This document shows, piece by piece, positions 6,532 to 14,240 of a DNA stretch of 64,000 nt. Position 1 is the stretch's first letter. The number at the start of each line of letters is the position of its first letter. Both the position numbers and the translations under genes were made by a program. Origin of the DNA: Ruminococcus sp. (GTDB lineage: Bacteria > Bacillota > Clostridia > Oscillospirales > Ruminococcaceae); the NCBI GenBank assembly GCA_017529875.1, contig JAFXNC010000043.1, positions 99,936-163,935 of the forward strand. Direction: 5' to 3'. The notes beneath the pieces are model-generated. The model searched no databases. It worked only from the letters and a program-made list of their open reading frames with translations, and had not been told where the DNA came from.

Positions 6532-7519
6532 AAGGAAATCGAAAGAACCAAATCAACCGGATCTTAGTTTCCTTAATATAAAAGTCGCAGGCAGGTTGCG
6601 GACGGTAAAGGAAGCGTTCCGCAGGAGAAGCCTAATCAGACTTGAAAGGAGTCGAGCCCCCATGGACGTAATTGAGATCACCCAGCTTCGCCGAGAGGCT
6701 CGAAGGTCTTGATCTAAGCGAGAAACAACTCAGGTGTACAGACTGATAATCTCCGACCTATATGGTTAACATAATATAAGACTATTTCGGGCTTCGAGGC
6801 AGAGGCACTTTAACGAGGATGAAGATTCAATTTTATGATAAGGATGTGGTTCCCATGATCACGCGGAGCTTTATCACAAGACTGAATATCATTTAGAACG
6901 GAGTGTTTCCAATGCACAATCGAGGCTTTTTCTGATACCTTAAAATCAGTGAACATAAATCTATTCAGAGAGAGTGAGTCCGATGAGAACTTGAAGCTGA
7001 CTGCTTGAACAGCAAATGAATATCATACCCGTAATTCTATAAGGAGTGGTGCGTTATGAAAGTAAGCATCATGAGACGTCTGAATATGTGAAAGAATGGG
7101 GTGAGTCCAAAGGGCTGTTTAGCTTGAATCCCAAGTGGGTTCGATCTTCGACAAATATCAAAGCATAAAGCAACTTAAAGGAGTGGTGCAATATGATCCT
7201 AAATTGCACGAAACGCTTGATTATCTGAAAGACAGGGGTGAGTCCAAAGGTTACTTTAGCTTGATCCGGACAACGGCGCGGGATGCGCTAATTCAACGAA
7301 AGGTAATAAGACCAATGGTTTGATTAAATCTTCTTTCGCTTAATACTACGAGATTGGAGTGAGTCCACCCGAAAGCTAAGCTAAGCTGCGACAGTGATTT
7401 TATTCCGGCAGCACGAAGAAAATCTTTCTTGGAGTGAATACCAATGTACTAAGCAGTTAGTTCTCAGACAATTGAATATTGATATATCAGGGAGACGGTG
7501 CGTGCCGCCTCCCTTTTAT
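6532..7519 (+). ncRNA. Large repeat-built structured RNA of unknown class
   Basis: A transcription unit of ~990 nt with a near-consensus promoter, a terminator and no normal-sized credible gene. It holds ten copies of a motif close to GGAGUGAGUCC(N)AUG, at 6648, 6842, 6900, 6970, 7043, 7098, 7180, 7235, 7356 and 7431. Copies at 6842/6900, 7043/7098 and 7180/7235 form paired modules; the last two modules are a ~137-nt tandem duplication sharing TGAAAGA..GGGGTGAGTCCAAAGG and TTTAGCTTGA. Local hairpins separate the motifs (TGCGGA/TCCGCA near 6597; CTTCG/CGAAG near 6690; CTGAT/ATCAG near 6933; GCTG/CAGC near 6996). The 5' ATATTCAA (6526-6533) complements TTGAATAT (7472-7479), so the ends could close. 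I do not recognise it as OLE, GOLLD, ROOL, tmRNA or RNase P. Micro-ORFs behind several motifs leave a coding role open. Confidence 0.65.
7490..7519 (+). terminator. Terminator of the large RNA
   Basis: Stem GGGAG-CGG / CCG-CTCCC with one A-C mismatch and a 6-nt loop, followed by TTTTATT. Confidence 0.85.
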
Positions 7520-7726
7520 TGTCGGCCTGTTATCGCCTCCGGACGTTGACATCCCCGGTGTTTTGTGCTATCATTAAATTATTAAATCCACGGTACCACA
7601 TATTCTATCTCCCTTTTTTGATGTGTATTGCTATCCGTAAACAGATTCGCCCTCGCCGCCTGAGACTGCCTCTCCCCTGCTCCGGGGACAAATACAGCCG
7701 GTTAAACATTCTTAACAGCTTATTGA

Positions 7727-7755
7727 TTGACAAATCCCGAGATATATATTATAAT
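7727..7755 (+). promoter_or_regulatory. Promoter of ilvB
   Basis: TTGACA (7727-7732), 17-bp spacer, TATAAT (7750-7755). The 5' leader would be only ~40 nt, too short for a T-box. Nothing else is seen between 7520 and 7726. Confidence 0.88.
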
Positions 7756-7802
7756 ATAAGTCAGTCGAAAAACCACATATCACAATAAACGGAGGAAATC
7801 TT

Positions 7803-9491
7803 ATGTTGCTTAGCGGTTCGGATATCATCGCGGAGTGCCTCATCGAACAGGGCGTCGATCTTGTTTTCGGCTACCCCGGAGGCGCGGTGCTCAATATCTA
7901 CGACTCACTTTATATGTATTCGGATAAGATCAGACACGTTATCACAGCCCATGAGCAGGCTGCCTGCCATGCCGCTGACGGCTACTCCCGCACCACCGGC
8001 AGAACAGGCGTAGTCATCGCCACCAGCGGCCCCGGCGCTACCAACCTCGTTACCGGCATCGCCACCGCTTACATGGACTCTATCCCCCTCATCGCCATAA
8101 CCGGCAACGTCTCCACTAACCTGCTGGGTCTCGATTCCTTCCAGGAGGTGGATATCTGCGGTATCACCATGCCCGTGACCAAGCACAATTTCATCGTCAA
8201 AGACGTCAACGATCTCGCTGAGACTATCAGAGAGGCCTTCTACATCGCCAACGAGGGCAGAAAGGGCCCCGTACTCATCGACATCCCCAAGGACGTCACC
8301 ATAGCCAAGTGCGAGTACACCCGCACCGAGCCCCGCAAGATCATCAACCACAACCCGCCCACAGTCACCGCCGAGATCGAGGCAGCCGCAGAGCTTATCA
8401 AGAACTCCGAGAGGCCCTTCATCTACGCAGGCGGCGGCGTGGTGAGCTGCAACGCCGTTGAGGAGCTTGAAGTCTTCGCTGCGAAGCTCGACGCTCCGGT
8501 GGCGCTCTCCCTCATGGGTCAGTGCGCATTCGACAATACCAAGGCCGCCTATACCGGTATGCTGGGTATGCACGGCACCAAGACCTCTGCCCTTGCTCTG
8601 GGTCAGTGTGACCTGCTGATCGTGGTGGGCTCCCGGTTCTCGGACAGAGTTATCTGCAACCCCAACACTTTCGCCAAGGACGCCAAGATCATACACATCG
8701 AGATAGACCCCGCCGAGATCGGCAAGAATATAAACGTTGACGTTCACGTAAACGGCGATATCGAGTACATCGTGGACAAGCTCAACTCCCTGCTGCCCGA
8801 CATGAAGCATCCCGAGTGGATGAAGCAGATCGCCGAGTGGAAGGAAAAGTATGCCCTGCGTATGCTGCCTATCTCAGACCCGGAGGAGGTACTCCCCCAG
8901 CAGGTGCTGGAGGAGCTTGACCGCCTCACCGACGGCAAAGCTATCCTCACCACCGAAGTAGGCCAGCATCAGATGTGGGCAGCACAGTTCTACAATTTCC
9001 GCGAGCAGCGCTCCTTCGCTTCAAGCGGCGGCCTCGGCACCATGGGCTACGGCCTGGGCGCATCCATGGGCGCCAAGCTGGGCAACCCCGACAGGACTGT
9101 GGTCAACGTTGCAGGCGACGGCAGCTTCTTCATGAACTGCAACGAGCTCTCCAGCCTTGCAAAGCACAACATCCCGGTCATCGAGCTGGTGTTCGAGAAC
9201 AACGTACTGGGAATGGTGCGCCAGTGGCAGAGACTGTTCTACGGTAAGCGCTTCTCCCAGACCGATATCGACAGGGGCACCGACCTGATGAAGCTGGCGG
9301 AGGCCTTCGGCATCGAGGGAGTAAAGATCACCAAAAAGAGCGAGATCAAGCCCGCTCTCGAAAAGGCACTCTCCTGCGGCAGACCCTGCCTCGTTGAGTG
9401 CGTCATCAACAAGGACGTGAACGTTCTGCCCATGGTACCCGCCGGTGCAGACGTCCTCGAACCGATCATGGAAATAGATCTTAGCAAGTGA
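7803..9491 (+). CDS. ilvB: Acetolactate synthase, large (catalytic) subunit
   Basis: ThDP-dependent enzyme that condenses two pyruvates to 2-acetolactate, or pyruvate and 2-oxobutyrate to acetohydroxybutyrate, at the start of Val, Leu and Ile synthesis. The 562-residue length is typical. Visible features are FGYPGGAVLNIYD with the catalytic Glu region HEQAACHAADGYSR (about residue 50), the central domain, and the ThDP/Mg site VAGDGSFFMNCNELSSLAKHNIPVIELVFENN (about 437-468; GDG and NN). ATG at 7803 follows a good SD (GGAGG). No ilvN regulatory subunit or other ilv gene is adjacent and a terminator follows, so it is monocistronic; ilvN must lie elsewhere or the enzyme may act alone. Confidence 0.95.
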   Translation: MLLSGSDIIAECLIEQGVDLVFGYPGGAVLNIYDSLYMYSDKIRHVITAHEQAACHAADGYSRTTGRTGVVIATSGPGATNLVTGIATAYMDSIPLIAITGNVSTNLLGLDSFQEVDICGITMPVTKHNFIVKDVNDLAETIREAFYIANEGRKGPVLIDIPKDVTIAKCEYTRTEPRKIINHNPPTVTAEIEAAAELIKNSERPFIYAGGGVVSCNAVEELEVFAAKLDAPVALSLMGQCAFDNTKAAYTGMLGMHGTKTSALALGQCDLLIVVGSRFSDRVICNPNTFAKDAKIIHIEIDPAEIGKNINVDVHVNGDIEYIVDKLNSLLPDMKHPEWMKQIAEWKEKYALRMLPISDPEEVLPQQVLEELDRLTDGKAILTTEVGQHQMWAAQFYNFREQRSFASSGGLGTMGYGLGASMGAKLGNPDRTVVNVAGDGSFFMNCNELSSLAKHNIPVIELVFENNVLGMVRQWQRLFYGKRFSQTDIDRGTDLMKLAEAFGIEGVKITKKSEIKPALEKALSCGRPCLVECVINKDVNVLPMVPAGADVLEPIMEIDLSK

Positions 9492-9500
9492 TACACGCAT

Positions 9501-9527
9501 AAAACTGCCTCACCCGGGGCAGTTTTA
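9501..9527 (+). terminator. Terminator of ilvB
   Basis: Perfect 9-bp stem AAAACTGCC / GGCAGTTTT just after the ilvB stop codon. Confidence 0.85.
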
Positions 9528-9558
9528 TTATGAGCGTAATAAACCGAAGGAGGCAGCC

Positions 9559-10731
9559 ATGAAAAGGGATAAGCAGTTTATCAGGATGCTGATCGTCGTG
9601 GTCGTCGGCGTGGTGCTGTTCTGGGTGCTGTTCAATTTAGCCTATATCTACAAGCATATCAAGAACCTTCTCAGCGTGCTCTCTCCCCTGCTGCTGGGGA
9701 TACTGCTGGCACTGATACTCAACGTGCCCATGAGCGCCATCGAGCGCACCCTGTTCAAGCCCGACAAGGACAACAACTACGGTAAGATCAAGGGCAAGAT
9801 CAAACGCCCGGTGTCGCTGCTGATAACCATAGTCATACTCATCGCCGTACTGGTGACGGCTATCGCGCTGGTACTGCCGGAAATGGTCAACACCGTGGAG
9901 CAGATGTCGGACAAGGTGCCGCAGCTGGCGGAGGATCTTTCGGACACCATCAAGGGCTCGACGATACTGCAAAAGTTCTTCAACGTGGACGAATGGACAG
10001 CGGACAACATCACCACCCGCATCCGCTCGCTGCTGGACAACAGTGAGGTGCTGTTCAAGACCCTCATCGAGACTATGAACTTCGCCACCACCATTTTCTC
10101 CGGCATCGTGACCTTCATCATCGCGCTGTTCTTTGCGATCTATATGCTGATGCAGAAGGAGCACCTGAAACACGTACTGTACCGCTTCACCTTTGCGGTC
10201 TTCCGGCAGGATATCGCACGGCGAATCTGCGCGGGCTGCAACCTGAGCAAGGAGACCTTTGCGAAATTCATCACAGGCCAGTGCATAGAGGCCTGCATAC
10301 TGGGACTGCTGTGCTGCCTGGGAATGGAGATATTCGGGTTCCCCAACGCCCTTGAGGTGGGGGTACTGGTGACTGTGACGGCCTTCATCCCCATAGTGGG
10401 CGCATTTGTGGGCGCGGCAGTGGGAGCATTCTTCATCATGTTCACCAGCTTTTCCCAGGCGCTGTGGTTCATACTGTTCATCATAGTATTGCAGCAGCTT
10501 GAGGACAATCTGATCTACCCGAAGGTCGTGGGCAAGACCGTGGGCCTGCCGTCGCTGTGGGTGCTGTTTGCGATCATGGTAGGCGGCTCGGTAGGGGGCA
10601 TACTGGGTATGTTCATAGCGGTACCGCTCTGCTCGATACTCTACTGTATGTTCGGGGAGCTTCTGAGGTACCTGGAAGACCGGAGGGAACAGAAGGACGC
10701 ACAGTTCATAGGGCCGCCGAAGCCGCACTGA
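9559..10731 (+). CDS. AI-2E family transporter (YdiK/YtvI/PerM type)
   Basis: A 390-residue inner-membrane protein of the AI-2E exporter/PerM family. Members are variously linked to autoinducer-2 export, Na+/H+ antiport or solute efflux, so the substrate is unknown. An N-terminal pair of helices (about 10-60) is followed by a soluble helical segment (about 100-180) and a block of membrane helices (about 180-370). The family core is seen in EDNLIYPKVVGKTVGLPSLWVLFAI and FIPIVGAFVGAAVGAFF. ATG at 9559 with GGAGG upstream. No partner genes; strong terminator after it. Confidence 0.88.
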   Translation: MKRDKQFIRMLIVVVVGVVLFWVLFNLAYIYKHIKNLLSVLSPLLLGILLALILNVPMSAIERTLFKPDKDNNYGKIKGKIKRPVSLLITIVILIAVLVTAIALVLPEMVNTVEQMSDKVPQLAEDLSDTIKGSTILQKFFNVDEWTADNITTRIRSLLDNSEVLFKTLIETMNFATTIFSGIVTFIIALFFAIYMLMQKEHLKHVLYRFTFAVFRQDIARRICAGCNLSKETFAKFITGQCIEACILGLLCCLGMEIFGFPNALEVGVLVTVTAFIPIVGAFVGAAVGAFFIMFTSFSQALWFILFIIVLQQLEDNLIYPKVVGKTVGLPSLWVLFAIMVGGSVGGILGMFIAVPLCSILYCMFGELLRYLEDRREQKDAQFIGPPKPH

Positions 10732-10767
10732 CCCCCTCCGGCAGCTGACATCTCATAATAAACACCT

Positions 10768-10798
10768 GACCGCGGAGCCCTCCGCGGTCTTTTTTTTT
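10768..10798 (+). terminator. Terminator of the AI-2E family gene
   Basis: GC stem GACCGCGGAG / TCCGCGGTC with a 3-4 nt loop and nine T residues. Confidence 0.92.
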
Positions 10799-10870
10799 GC
10801 CCGCGAGCATCGGTATCTGTATACCGGAAGACCTTCCGGGAAGAAAATGGTAAAATCTGATACAAAACTA

Positions 10871-10899
10871 TTGACGAATTGTTAATTCTATGGTATAAT
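10871..10899 (+). promoter_or_regulatory. Promoter of the first EAL gene
   Basis: TTGACG (10871-10876), 17-bp spacer, TATAAT (10894-10899). Confidence 0.85.
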
Positions 10900-10980
10900 G
10901 ATTGTGTATAACAGAGAACCGTACACGGGTTTTGTCAATTTTCACAAGCAAAAACTATTTTCCGGATCAAGGTGATAAGA

Positions 10981-13956
10981 ATGGACAGATACCGCTATTC
11001 CGAAATTGAACAGGCTCACATGGAAAAGTCTATGGTGCCCTTTGCTATATATCAGTTCCTCAACAAGCGCGTCGTTACCGTGGCGCTGTCGGCGGGATTC
11101 AGGGAGATCTTCGGCTACGACGATATAGCCGAAGCTTATTTCGACATGGATAACAATATGTACAAGGATACCCACCCCGAGGACGCCGCCCGCATCGCAG
11201 ACGCCGCATACAGGTTCGCCGTGGAGGGCGGAAAGTACGACGTTATATACAGGACCTTCGACCGCAAGTCCGGTCACGGCTATAAGATAATCCACGCCCA
11301 GGGCGTACACATCTTCGAGGAGACCGGCGAAAGACTGGCTCAGGTGTGGTATACCGACGAGGGAAACTATGAGGGCGGAGAGGAAGGCGATATGCTGCTC
11401 AACCGCTCCCTGCGCAACGCCATCTATGAGGAAAGCTTCATCCGCGCCACAAGCTACGACAGCCTGACGGGTCTGCCCGCCATGACATATTTCTTCGAGC
11501 TGGCCGCCGAAAAACGCGCCTCAGTCCCCAAGGACGAGGATCCCCCGGCTATCCTTTTCATGGACTTCTCCGGCATGAAGTACTACAACCACAAGTACGG
11601 CTTCGCCCAGGGAGACAAGCTGCTCCAGGCCTTCGGAAGGCTGCTGGCACAGCACTTCGGCAACGAGAACTGCTGCCGCCTGGGACAGGATCACTTTGTG
11701 GTGATGACCGGGCCTGCGGATATCGAGAACAGGCTGCAAAAGCTCTTTGACGAGTGCGCCCGGATAAACGACGGATGCTCCCTGCCCCTCCATGTGGGCA
11801 TCTACCTCAACTGGTACGACGGCATCGTGGTCAGCATGGCCTCCGACAGAGCCAAGGTGGCCTGCGATACCCTGAGAAACGAGTATTCCTCGGGCTTCAG
11901 CTACTACAACCTCTCCATGAAGGACGCCGAGGACAGACAGCAGTACATCATCGCCAACCTGGACAAGGCTATCAGCGAACGCTGGATCAAGGTCTACTAT
12001 CAGCCCATAGTCCGCGCCGTCAACGGCAGGGTCTGCGACGAGGAAGCCCTCGCCCGGTGGATAGACCCGGTGAAGGGTATGCTGCCCCCCTGCGATTTTA
12101 TCCCCATACTTGAAGACCACAGACTGATATACAAGCTGGATCTCTATGTAGTGGAGAACGTGCTGCAAAAGATAAACGTGCTCACCAAGGCAGGGCTGCA
12201 CATCATGCCCCAGTCGGTGAACCTCTCCCGCTCGGACTTCGACTGCTGCGACATAGTCGAGGAGATACGCCGCCGGGTGGACGAGTCCGGCATCAGCCGC
12301 TCCATGCTCACCATTGAGATAACCGAAAGCACTGTGGGCAAGGACTTCGACTTCATGCACTCCCAGATAGACCGGTTCAGAGAGCTGGGCTTCGCGGTGT
12401 GGATGGACGACTTCGGCTCCGGCTATTCCTCTCTTGACGTGCTGCAAAACATCCGCTTTGACCTTATCAAGTTCGATATGCGTTTCATGCAGCAGTTCAA
12501 CAACGGCGACCGGGGCAGGATCATTCTTACAGAGCTTTTGGATATGGCTACCGCTCTCGGTATCGAGACGATCTGCGAGGGCGTGGAGACCGAGGAGCAG
12601 GTGCGTTTCCTCTGCGAGACCGGCTGTACCAAGCTCCAGGGCTACTACTTCACCAAGCCCATACCCGTGGAGGCCATACTCGACAGATACGCCAAGGGCA
12701 TACAGATAGGCTTCGAGAACCCCGAGGAACAGTCCTACTTTGAGGCGCTGGGACGGGTCAACCTCTACGACCTGTCTGTCATCGCACAGGAGAACTCCGA
12801 CAGGTTCGGCAACTTCTTCAATACCCTGCCCATGGCGATAATCGAGGTCAGCGGCGGACTGGTGCGTTTCACAAGGAGCAATTCCTCCTACCGGGATTTC
12901 ATGAGCCGATACTTCGGCATAACCGTCAACGACAAGCTGGAGTCCTTCCACAACCGCCTTGATGCGCAGGTCTCGCCCTTCATGGCGGGACTTATCAGAG
13001 CCCGTGACGAGACCGGTATAGTCTTCGTGGACGAGAACCTCCCCGGCGGCACCACGGTACACTCCTGCATGAGACGCATCGCCATGAACGAGGTCAACGG
13101 CACCTATGCCGTGGTGGTAGCGGCGCTCTCGGTAACGCAGAACGACCTTAAAGCAGTCTATGCCAACATCGCCAAGGCTCTTGCCGCCGACTATTTCCAC
13201 CTTATCTATGTGGATATCGACACCGAGAAATACTATGAATACACCTCCGACGTGGGCGACGGCAACCTCATTCAGCAGCGTCAGGGCGATAATTTCTTCG
13301 CCAGGAGCCGCGAGGACGCCAAGGCTGCCCTCCACCCCGAAGACGTCGATGGCTTCGTTAAGGTATTCACCAAGGAGAACGTCCTCCACGACCTGACGAT
13401 ATACGGCTCCTTCATGATCACCTACCGTCTGAAGATCAAAGACCAGTACCTCTATGTGAACCTCAAGGCCAGCCGCTTGCAGGATGACCCCGGTCATCTC
13501 ATCATCGGCGTGAACAACGTAGATGCGCAGATGCGGCAGGATGTACTGCTGGAGCGCGTGCGCCGCAGCGAGAGCATCTTCCAGAAGATCATGGCGCTGT
13601 CGGGCAACTATTTCAGCATATACAGCATCGATCCCGAGACAGGCAGGTACGTTACCTACAACGCCTCCGAGAAGTACCGGAAATTCGCTCTCAGCGACAC
13701 CGGCGACAACATCTTCGAGGCCATAAGCCAGTCCGGTCTTACCATGCTGCCGGAGGAGAGCCGCAGGCTGCTCAAGGAGAACTTCACCAAGGAGAAGGTC
13801 ATGGCAGCCGTAAGGGAGAACGCCATGTATCTGTTCGATTACGAGGTCATCTTCGCCGGCAAAGTCGTACCTGTGACCCTCAAAGCCACCCTGGTAAACG
13901 AGACCGACGGCGAAAAGCTCCTGGCGGCAGTCTGCCGCAGACAGCCGCCGCAGTAA
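10981..13956 (+). CDS. PAS / degenerate GGDEF / EAL protein with C-terminal PAS-like sensors
   Basis: A 991-residue cytoplasmic protein predicted to hydrolyse cyclic di-GMP. Order: PAS-like domain (about 15-125), GGDEF-like domain (about 155-315) whose active motif is degraded to RLGQDHF, EAL domain (about 325-575), then about 400 residues with two or three PAS-like sensors. The EAL residues are intact: EEALARW, VNLSRSDF, IEITES, MDDFGSGYSS, KFDMRF, EGVETEEQ and QGYYFTKP. It is therefore probably a phosphodiesterase with a non-catalytic GGDEF that may bind GTP or c-di-GMP. Sensors after the EAL domain are unusual. ATG at 10981 is preferred to the upstream GTG because AAGG lies at the right distance. 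Another EAL gene follows after ~285 bp with its own promoter. Confidence 0.9.
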   Translation: MDRYRYSEIEQAHMEKSMVPFAIYQFLNKRVVTVALSAGFREIFGYDDIAEAYFDMDNNMYKDTHPEDAARIADAAYRFAVEGGKYDVIYRTFDRKSGHGYKIIHAQGVHIFEETGERLAQVWYTDEGNYEGGEEGDMLLNRSLRNAIYEESFIRATSYDSLTGLPAMTYFFELAAEKRASVPKDEDPPAILFMDFSGMKYYNHKYGFAQGDKLLQAFGRLLAQHFGNENCCRLGQDHFVVMTGPADIENRLQKLFDECARINDGCSLPLHVGIYLNWYDGIVVSMASDRAKVACDTLRNEYSSGFSYYNLSMKDAEDRQQYIIANLDKAISERWIKVYYQPIVRAVNGRVCDEEALARWIDPVKGMLPPCDFIPILEDHRLIYKLDLYVVENVLQKINVLTKAGLHIMPQSVNLSRSDFDCCDIVEEIRRRVDESGISRSMLTIEITESTVGKDFDFMHSQIDRFRELGFAVWMDDFGSGYSSLDVLQNIRFDLIKFDMRFMQQFNNGDRGRIILTELLDMATALGIETICEGVETEEQVRFLCETGCTKLQGYYFTKPIPVEAILDRYAKGIQIGFENPEEQSYFEALGRVNLYDLSVIAQENSDRFGNFFNTLPMAIIEVSGGLVRFTRSNSSYRDFMSRYFGITVNDKLESFHNRLDAQVSPFMAGLIRARDETGIVFVDENLPGGTTVHSCMRRIAMNEVNGTYAVVVAALSVTQNDLKAVYANIAKALAADYFHLIYVDIDTEKYYEYTSDVGDGNLIQQRQGDNFFARSREDAKAALHPEDVDGFVKVFTKENVLHDLTIYGSFMITYRLKIKDQYLYVNLKASRLQDDPGHLIIGVNNVDAQMRQDVLLERVRRSESIFQKIMALSGNYFSIYSIDPETGRYVTYNASEKYRKFALSDTGDNIFEAISQSGLTMLPEESRRLLKENFTKEKVMAAVRENAMYLFDYEVIFAGKVVPVTLKATLVNETDGEKLLAAVCRRQPPQ

Positions 13957-14002
13957 GCGCAGGCGCATCAAGCGCGGGCGCGGTGAAACACGGATCATTT
14001 TT

Positions 14003-14042
14003 GGCACTTTTGTCAAGGCATTGACAAGGGTGCCTTTTCTTT
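14003..14042 (+). terminator. Terminator of the first EAL gene
   Basis: GGCAC..TTGTCA / TGACAA..GTGCC stem followed by TTTTCTTT. Confidence 0.75.
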
Positions 14043-14060
14043 ACCGTGTGATGCGCCCGC

Positions 14061-14136
14061 TAAAAGAAGAAAGAATCAAGAATAATAATTGTGTCGCCTT
14101 CGGTGATGTTTTTATTTGTCCGCAGCGCGGACTCCT
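14061..14136. repeat. Composite hairpin repeat, copy 2 (left half only)
   Basis: Carries the left AT arm (AAGAAGAAAGAATCAAGAATAA), a GTCGCCTTCGGTGAT palindrome and GTCCGCAGCGCGGACT, but lacks the AGAGCTTTAGCTCT palindrome and the right arm. The promoter of the next gene begins at once, so this is a truncated or decayed copy. Confidence 0.7.
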
Positions 14137-14150
14137 TTTTGGATAAAACG

Positions 14151-14179
14151 TTGACAAATTGCTTAAAGTGTGATATAAT
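14151..14179 (+). promoter_or_regulatory. Promoter of the second EAL gene
   Basis: TTGACA (14151-14156), 17-bp spacer, TATAAT (14174-14179). Confidence 0.88.
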
Positions 14180-14240
14180 TTCGTTGATAATTTTTGGATC
14201 ATTTAACTAAAACCTATCATACAAAGGCAGGTGATGAAAA

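Noticed and set aside
7135..7323. 62-codon frame within the large RNA
   Set aside because: It has no SD at its start, crosses two repeat motifs and ends without similarity to anything I recognise; the repeat structure explains the sequence better.
7520..7802. T-box or leader-peptide attenuator for ilvB
   Set aside because: The consensus promoter at 7727-7755 leaves only a ~40-nt leader, with no T-box sequence and no Ile/Val/Leu codon run; the large RNA upstream ends at its own terminator.
11521..14016. Very long minus-strand open frame (831 codons) opposite the first EAL gene
   Set aside because: Shadow frame of a GC-rich coding gene: no SD, no domain similarity, and the plus strand encodes clear PAS/EAL domains. 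The same applies to long frames opposite ilvB, cbp, the hydrolases and the LacI-EAL gene.
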